Positions 58,338 through 64,000 of a stretch of DNA of 64,000 bases are shown in pieces. Numbering within the stretch: the stretch's first letter is position 1; every line of letters starts with the position of its first letter. The translations under genes and the position numbers were made by a program. Origin of the DNA: Hofstenia miamia (lineage: Eukaryota; Xenacoelomorpha; Acoela). The notes under the pieces are model-generated. The model did not search any database. It saw nothing but the letters and a program-made list of their open reading frames with translations, and was not told where the DNA came from. Location of the stretch: assembly GCA_004352715.1 (NCBI GenBank), contig SCFE01000090.1, positions 560,009-624,008 on the forward strand, given 5' to 3'.

Positions 58338-60503
58338 CATATATACTTCATACCTCAAGGTATTGCACAGGATTACAGCTAGTGATTCCGCGGCTCTTGT
58401 GCTCGATAATTTGTAGTGAGTACGAATACATGCACCACATAGGCATACTTTATTAATGCAAGGAAAGTCTCTCAAAAGCTCTAATTAACATACAAAAGAA
58501 AATTAATGTAATGTACAAGACTCAAACTTCCGATCTAATGTAACCTGGTTCATTGGTGACACAGTTTGTTTCTTAGGAACTCTTTTAAATGTGTCTTATC
58601 TATAATTCATTAAGGGAAGTCTTATTAATCGGCTATAATATTTATAACAGTTTTTTTGGATTTATTCATTATTTAATAAATCTTGTAAAAAATTAAATTG
58701 TTAACATGATTAGAAATTGAGGGCTCCTTAGCCGCCGATTCCCTCAGATGTACTCGCCTGGAAACATCTACATTTCCATAGACACAGGTTAACCTAAATT
58801 ATTCTTTCCGGGAAGAGAAATATTTCCTAGACAATTACAATTAAATTAAACCCATATTTTATGCAAATAGGAATAACATGACCTCAAATGTTATGTAAAT
58901 CGAATATATGTTAAAAAAAGAATTCCACAGATGAGCATGTTTATAGAAAAAGGACATTCCACTCCAAGTCTCACGACAAGCATCTATTTACTGGTTGGCT
59001 TTGTTAAGATGAGAAAAATTAATCACTGCCTCTGAAAATGACTTTATTGCAATCATCTAATGTTTCAATAAATGATTTTATTTTAAATTTTGAAAATGTT
59101 GGAGGTACTATGGACATCATGGATCGTTTTTTTCACAAATACGCATTAAATGAATTGGAAATCCCTCAAAAAATTAATTTGATACAATATTGCTTTTTGA
59201 ATATTTAGATAAACTCTTTACTATTTATGCCTCATGGTTTGGAATTTATGCGAACTAAGGAAACTGAACTAGGATTCAATCCTGAATTCCAACTAATATT
59301 TGAAGTTTTTTACTTTTGAGTTGTGCTTACTCCGTGTTATGATAAATAATTGTTCAACATAAATTTAAAAAAGATGGAAACATGAAGGTAAACTAAGCTC
59401 GCTAAAAAGGCACCTTTCTAACTATGAAAATTTCAAGAGCTGAGATGAATGCCATTGTTAAGTTTCTAACTAAATTTGAGAGGAAGCTGGCCAACAAAAG
59501 GTATACCAATACTCTATTTCTTTATGTCTGGTAGAAAGTCCATCAAAAATTACTACGTTTTAAACTCAATGGTACCTCTTTTTTAACACTTAATTTGCTT
59601 CTGTCTATGATGTTCTTAGTGAAAACAATAACTTCAAGCGGTAGTGCACATAAATTCTATCAAAAACCTTGGTCCTCAACAAGTGTAGACCTGGTCAGAT
59701 GGGGTCCGTGTGTGTTGCTCATGGATCATAAAATTCAAAGAACTGAATTTTCCGCCTAGATTCTTAATTTTTAGCAGCATATGACGACTGAGGATGAGAC
59801 GACGTAAAATTCAATTTAAAGAGTACCTATCACGAAGACTGTTGTGACTACCATGTTCAACATAGAAGAGTTAGTGGGAAATGTTATGTTTACGATTTCC
59901 TAAAGCCCAACAATTCTCCTGCATATTGTAATATCAGGGCTGTTTGTTCTCATAGACCAGTGTAAGTGTCTTCGGTTCTTACCTTGAGTTGTAGACAACA
60001 ATTATTGTATATAATACCAAGTTTGTGATGTAAATAGAAAAGAGATTGGTACAGTGACAAGTTAATGCACTGATCACAGCACTATCACAATATTCTATCA
60101 GCACACAGAAGAATTTTTAGACATCCTTTGAAACTTTATTATAAAAATATTCCAACAGCCCTACGGTATGATTTTCCTCTCTTTCTAATGCTAAAGTATG
60201 ATCTCAAGGAAGTTCAAGAATGAAGAGGTTTTGCCTTGATGCGTGACAAAGTCTTCTGAATTGGTCAGAGAAGGCTAGAGAGTTGAAGACAATTTCAAAG
60301 CATTTTATGGGTATTAATTGCACATTAGAAACACAAAATGATTAGATTCATTATGAAATATTTCCCATCAAATTTTCAAAATTTAATTTGATTGGTTAAA
60401 TGAAAAATAAGGACGTGAGATGCATTTCGCGGTCACTCATTTGATCACGACTAAGATCCTGCCTGTAATTTAGAATTTACTTTAGCTTCATTAATTACAA
60501 GTT

Positions 60504-60770
60504 ATAACACTTGTCAACGAGCCGACACTTAAGCTCGGCTCCATTCGTTTTGATTTTAAGTATGTTCGGCTCGACTAACAAATCCATTCAATGGGGCTCG
60601 CATTAGTTCGATAATTTCTTTAATCATCTTGCGCTCTTACAATTTTTTTGTCTTTTAATAAAGATTTTAAAATATAGCTATAAAAAAACTCAAAAAAATT
60701 TTACTATAAAAAAGCTTGTTTTGGGCTCGTTCTATATCCAATGCATTGCTCGGCTAGTTGACAAGTCTGG
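60504..60770. mobile_element. Inverted-repeat element with subterminal GCTCG motifs (hAT-like)
   Basis: The left end ACTTGTCAACGAGCCGA and the right end, reverse complemented, ACTTGTCAACTAGCCGA agree at 16 of 17. Multiple GGCTCG/GCTCG motifs cluster inside both ends, like transposase-binding subterminal repeats of hAT elements. About 267 bases, non-coding. Target duplication not clear. Confidence 0.7.
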
Positions 60771-63556
60771 TTTATAATAATAGCATAAAAAAGCCTAGTT
60801 TTTTATATTATCCACCTAAGTAATCTTCTAAAAGTTGATCATAACTTTCAATCACGAGCTGTATGTACTCAACTATTATTATCAATAAAATTTATATAAA
60901 AAATATCATTAAACACAAAAGACAATGACGGTTTTATGAGAAATACTTGATTAAGTCTACAGATACGAAAACGCGATTCCTTCTCTCTCGTTAACAAAGT
61001 GCTATGTGACAGAAAAATTTATACAATAAAAGATTTAAATTCGGCTGAAACCTCTCGGGCAGATTTTCAAAATTTATTATTTTGTTAATATTAATAGTGA
61101 TAAATTTGCAATTCCCCTGCGAATTAGCATTTGCATTTGCCTGCAGTTGTTGAATAAATAGGAAATTTTAAATTATTAATTTTCTTATAATTTTAAAATC
61201 ATTCCGAGAAATAATATAAATTTTACTCTTTTAGTTGGAGTTCATATATTAACTTCTAAAAATTTTTTGTGTATGAACCAATGAGACAAATATATCAGAA
61301 AGGTCATATCACTGAGTTAAAAGGCATAATGTTTTGGATTACAAATAGATATTTTATGCAAATGCAAAAATAGTTTCATCAAAAATAAAAACGATTTTTT
61401 AAATAGCCATAGACCTATGATAGTTAGTATGCTTAAGTAATTCATAACCTTTGGAAAGTTTCCCAAATGCCTAATATCAGAATCTAAAATCCAATGAGTA
61501 ATGCTACTCAATTTTAAAATCAAATCAAAATTTAGTTGACTATAAACACTTGCTTTAGGATTTATCTTTAGGATTAGAGTTAATCATGTCATGACGTAAG
61601 ATTGATTGACAAATTTTGAATATTTTTCTTCTGACTGAAGGATTTCTAATCCTTCTTCATAATTCACACATTAATTCACAATCTGTGCGAAAAATTCCAT
61701 CATATATTAACGTTGGATTAGGAGTGTGCTTACACTAGTCTTTTATGTTAAAAACTTAGTAATATCGCCGTCCAAATAGGCCGATGTTATTAGCAAATAA
61801 ACTCGAGTTAATCCTATTGGTCCTGGGGGAAGTGCTTCAACCCCTATTAAGCTTTTGTTTGCTACTCATAAAAGCTTAGGAACTTCTTTATTGTAACTTA
61901 GTGAAGTGACTTTTCCTAAATCTTGTTTAGCATCATAACCTCTAAGTAAAATTTTTCTAAATATCAGCTCAGGTTATACATGGTATTGTTTATCAACCGA
62001 AGGTATAGTCTTCAAATTTTTGCAAAAAATTATTATTGAATATGTTCTTGCAAAACAGGCAAGAAAATGATATTTGATAAAGTTAGGAATGAATTCTAAT
62101 GAATTTCGTCATTTCCAACTGCTAAAACCAATATTTAATAATTTAACAGATTTGAAAAAAAATTCCAAATTTCAACATTTGATGACGTCATCAAAAATAA
62201 TGGTGACAGCAAATGTCTGAACATTCCATATATTATTATAATATCATATTCAAATCCAAGATAGATAGGCGGAAGAAGACCGCCCTCTCCAGGCTCGAGG
62301 AGTCCAAAAAGTCTAGATCGAATAGGGTTAAATTAGGACCGATTTTATCGCAGATGTTGAATAAATAATAATAATAAGCGTTATTTTATCTACTAATTGA
62401 TAATTGATCAGTAAATAGGAAAATATTAGGATAAATGGAGTAATAATTGCCAATAAGAAATCTGAGAGCTATGAGTTGAACAGTCCTCATTGCTTTTTTG
62501 TAGATCAATAAAATGGATCTATAAAAGGTACGTATAGTACATTAACTTATCAATATTAATATTTCTTGCATAACGAGGGATTTAAATAAACAAGTAGATT
62601 GTAATAATCATATTTATATACATGTATATTCATTGAACGTGATATTGAAAAGATCAAGACACTTAGTCTTTGAAATGTTCCATAATCTTTAGAGTAAGTC
62701 AGGAACTCAGACAGACTGGGAAGGAATATTTCTAAATGGGAATAACCTATGACTACAACATCGTTTTCCTAACTAAATGATAAAGAAACCTAAGAAAAAC
62801 CAAGGAAAACAAATGAAAAAACTAACCTTCTGTGCAATAGTCTTAACATGATCCCTCAATTTCAAAGTAATCTTATTAAAAGACCAAAACGTTTGGTAGA
62901 TCGCACGAATAAATCTCCTATACTACTAATAGAGGATTTGCGATGGTTAACAATGGACAGATAAATAACCGATAAAATAAAGGATTTTAAAAATCTCGTA
63001 AATGACAGCAAAGACAGAAAATTGTATCATCTGAATATTAGCTACTACAGCAGATTCTCAGATTAGAAATATTAATAGTAGTCGTATAAAAAGTAAACAA
63101 GTGTTAACTTAGTAAACTATCCCGTGTACCTTAACTAGTGATTAAATTCATATATCAGCGTGGCCATAGTTTTTATTGTTTCATTAATTTTTATTAAATT
63201 TTTATTGATTTTCATATGAAAATGAAATGTGCACTTGCAGTTATTTCTGGATTTCATATCTCATTAAACTATAGCAACTTTATATATTTGAATTTCTATT
63301 TCTTAAAAATAAATGAGAACATTTGAAAAAATTATAATTTTTTAGATATATTTAAAATTTTGAATTGGGAATTTTAATGAAATATATATATATACATATA
63401 TACATTTTTTTCAATTTTTCTCTCATATTGAACCCCAGTTATCAATTGGTATGAAGAAGTTAGTTTTTTAACAAGCATATATTTTTCAATTTTTGTCTCG
63501 TATACAATGCCTAATATCAATTACTCTGAAGAAGTTACACTTTTAATACGCATATA

Positions 63557-64000
63557 TGTACTAAAGATATCAAACATAGTGAAGATACTTTTACTTGTGT
63601 TTGCTGTGGTAATTCAATGCATTGGACTACTAACTGCACATCATTTAAATCTGATTCTTTACGAATTTTAAAAACACTTCGGGATAATTTATTGCTAATT
63701 TGCAATAATTGTGTTACCAATGGCCATAAAGAAGCTCTTTTAGTGAATTTAACTCAAAAATCAAATACCTCAAAATTATCCGAAGTAAAAGATTTATGTG
63801 ATGATATCCTAAATAAAACGAATCTTGACAATCTTGTTCTCTCTGAACATGGGTTTTATGCTCCAATGATGCAGCAACTCGACGAAATAAAAGAAAACTA
63901 AAAGCAAATTAGCGAACTTGTCAAAACCTCCCCAATAATCTCGAATGCGATTCCTACTAGAGGTCGCTCTGCCCTACCTTTGCTGCAGTTAGCAAAGGCT
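63557..64000 (+). mobile_element. Non-LTR retrotransposon ORF1-like fragment with Cys/His motif
   Basis: The frame reads THICTKDIKHSEDTFTCVCC, then GNSMHWTTNC, a PHD-like zinc-binding pattern as in ORF1 of CR1-type LINEs, followed by a coiled-coil-like helical part to 63,901. An in-frame TAA at 63,899 interrupts it, after which the same frame stays open to the edge. Probably a decayed or degenerating copy; the family assignment is tentative. Confidence 0.6.

Larger units (their letters stand above)
58128..64000. other. Upstream intron with scattered repeats; exon for IS1 not found
   Basis: A (TA)n tract lies at about 58,301-58,336, next to an open stretch (58,340-58,475) without channel similarity. 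A hAT-like inverted-repeat element is at 60,504-60,770, a short TA/CATA tract at about 63,382-63,405 and a LINE ORF1 fragment near the end. The channel's N-terminal exons were not seen and may lie past the right edge. Confidence 0.55.

Noticed and set aside
58242-58475. Open frame rich in Cys and Arg near the first channel exon
   Set aside because: It does not resemble S1 or the N-terminus of Cav3, and no phase-compatible join to exon 1 was found.
1-64000. tRNA, rRNA or prokaryotic operon features
   Set aside because: No cloverleaf-type or rRNA sequence recognised by eye, and the gene structure is intron-rich, so bacterial signals do not apply.

Overview
The window is animal, most likely invertebrate, nuclear DNA. 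It is very AT-rich, has many (TA)n tracts, two runs of N inside TA repeats, Tc1-, hAT- and LINE-type transposon debris, and one large gene split into small exons with GT-AG introns. Nearly all acceptors read TTTAG, or the close variants ATTAG, TATAG, TGTAG and CTAG. The Tc1 copies and the intron style fit an arthropod (a copepod such as a sea louse is possible), but the species call is inference only.

The minus strand carries one long gene: a Cav3 (T-type) voltage-gated calcium channel alpha1 subunit, transcribed from about 58.1 kb down to 3.9 kb. I could place 34 successive exon positions by hand, one of them occupied by two alternative copies. All junction phases agree, giving one open frame of about 4,714 nt (about 1,571 codons). 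Repeat I (from S2) lies at 58.1-42.5 kb, the I-II linker with its gating brake at 42.4-36.9 kb, repeat II at 36.8-32.5 kb, the II-III linker at 29.9-24.4 kb, repeat III at 19.3-12.0 kb and repeat IV at 11.1-3.9 kb. The selectivity-filter residues are E/E/D/D, the T-type signature. The N-terminus with S1 of repeat I, and the cytoplasmic C-terminal tail, were not found and probably lie outside the window.

The most interesting observation is a tandem duplication of the exon for the repeat II pore loop plus S6. The copies at 33,933-34,085 and 32,497-32,652 have the same phase, both have intact splice sites, and their proteins are about 47% identical. They differ next to the filter glutamate (TGEDW versus TQEAW). 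They look like mutually exclusive exons that would swap one quarter of the pore.

The introns hold a sense-strand, frameshifted LINE reverse transcriptase (20.2-21.8 kb), a Tc1 copy with a doubled right end (55.6-57.1 kb), another Tc1 copy at the left edge, a LINE ORF1-like fragment at the right edge, a near-perfect snap-back MITE (53.34-53.60 kb), several hAT-like non-autonomous elements (two with clear 8-bp target duplications) and a 3x244-bp tandem array. One intron (7.86-10.81 kb) contains an apparent assembly error: a 1.27-kb segment is repeated on both sides of a single N, and the second copy carries 17 bases of the Nextera transposase adapter.
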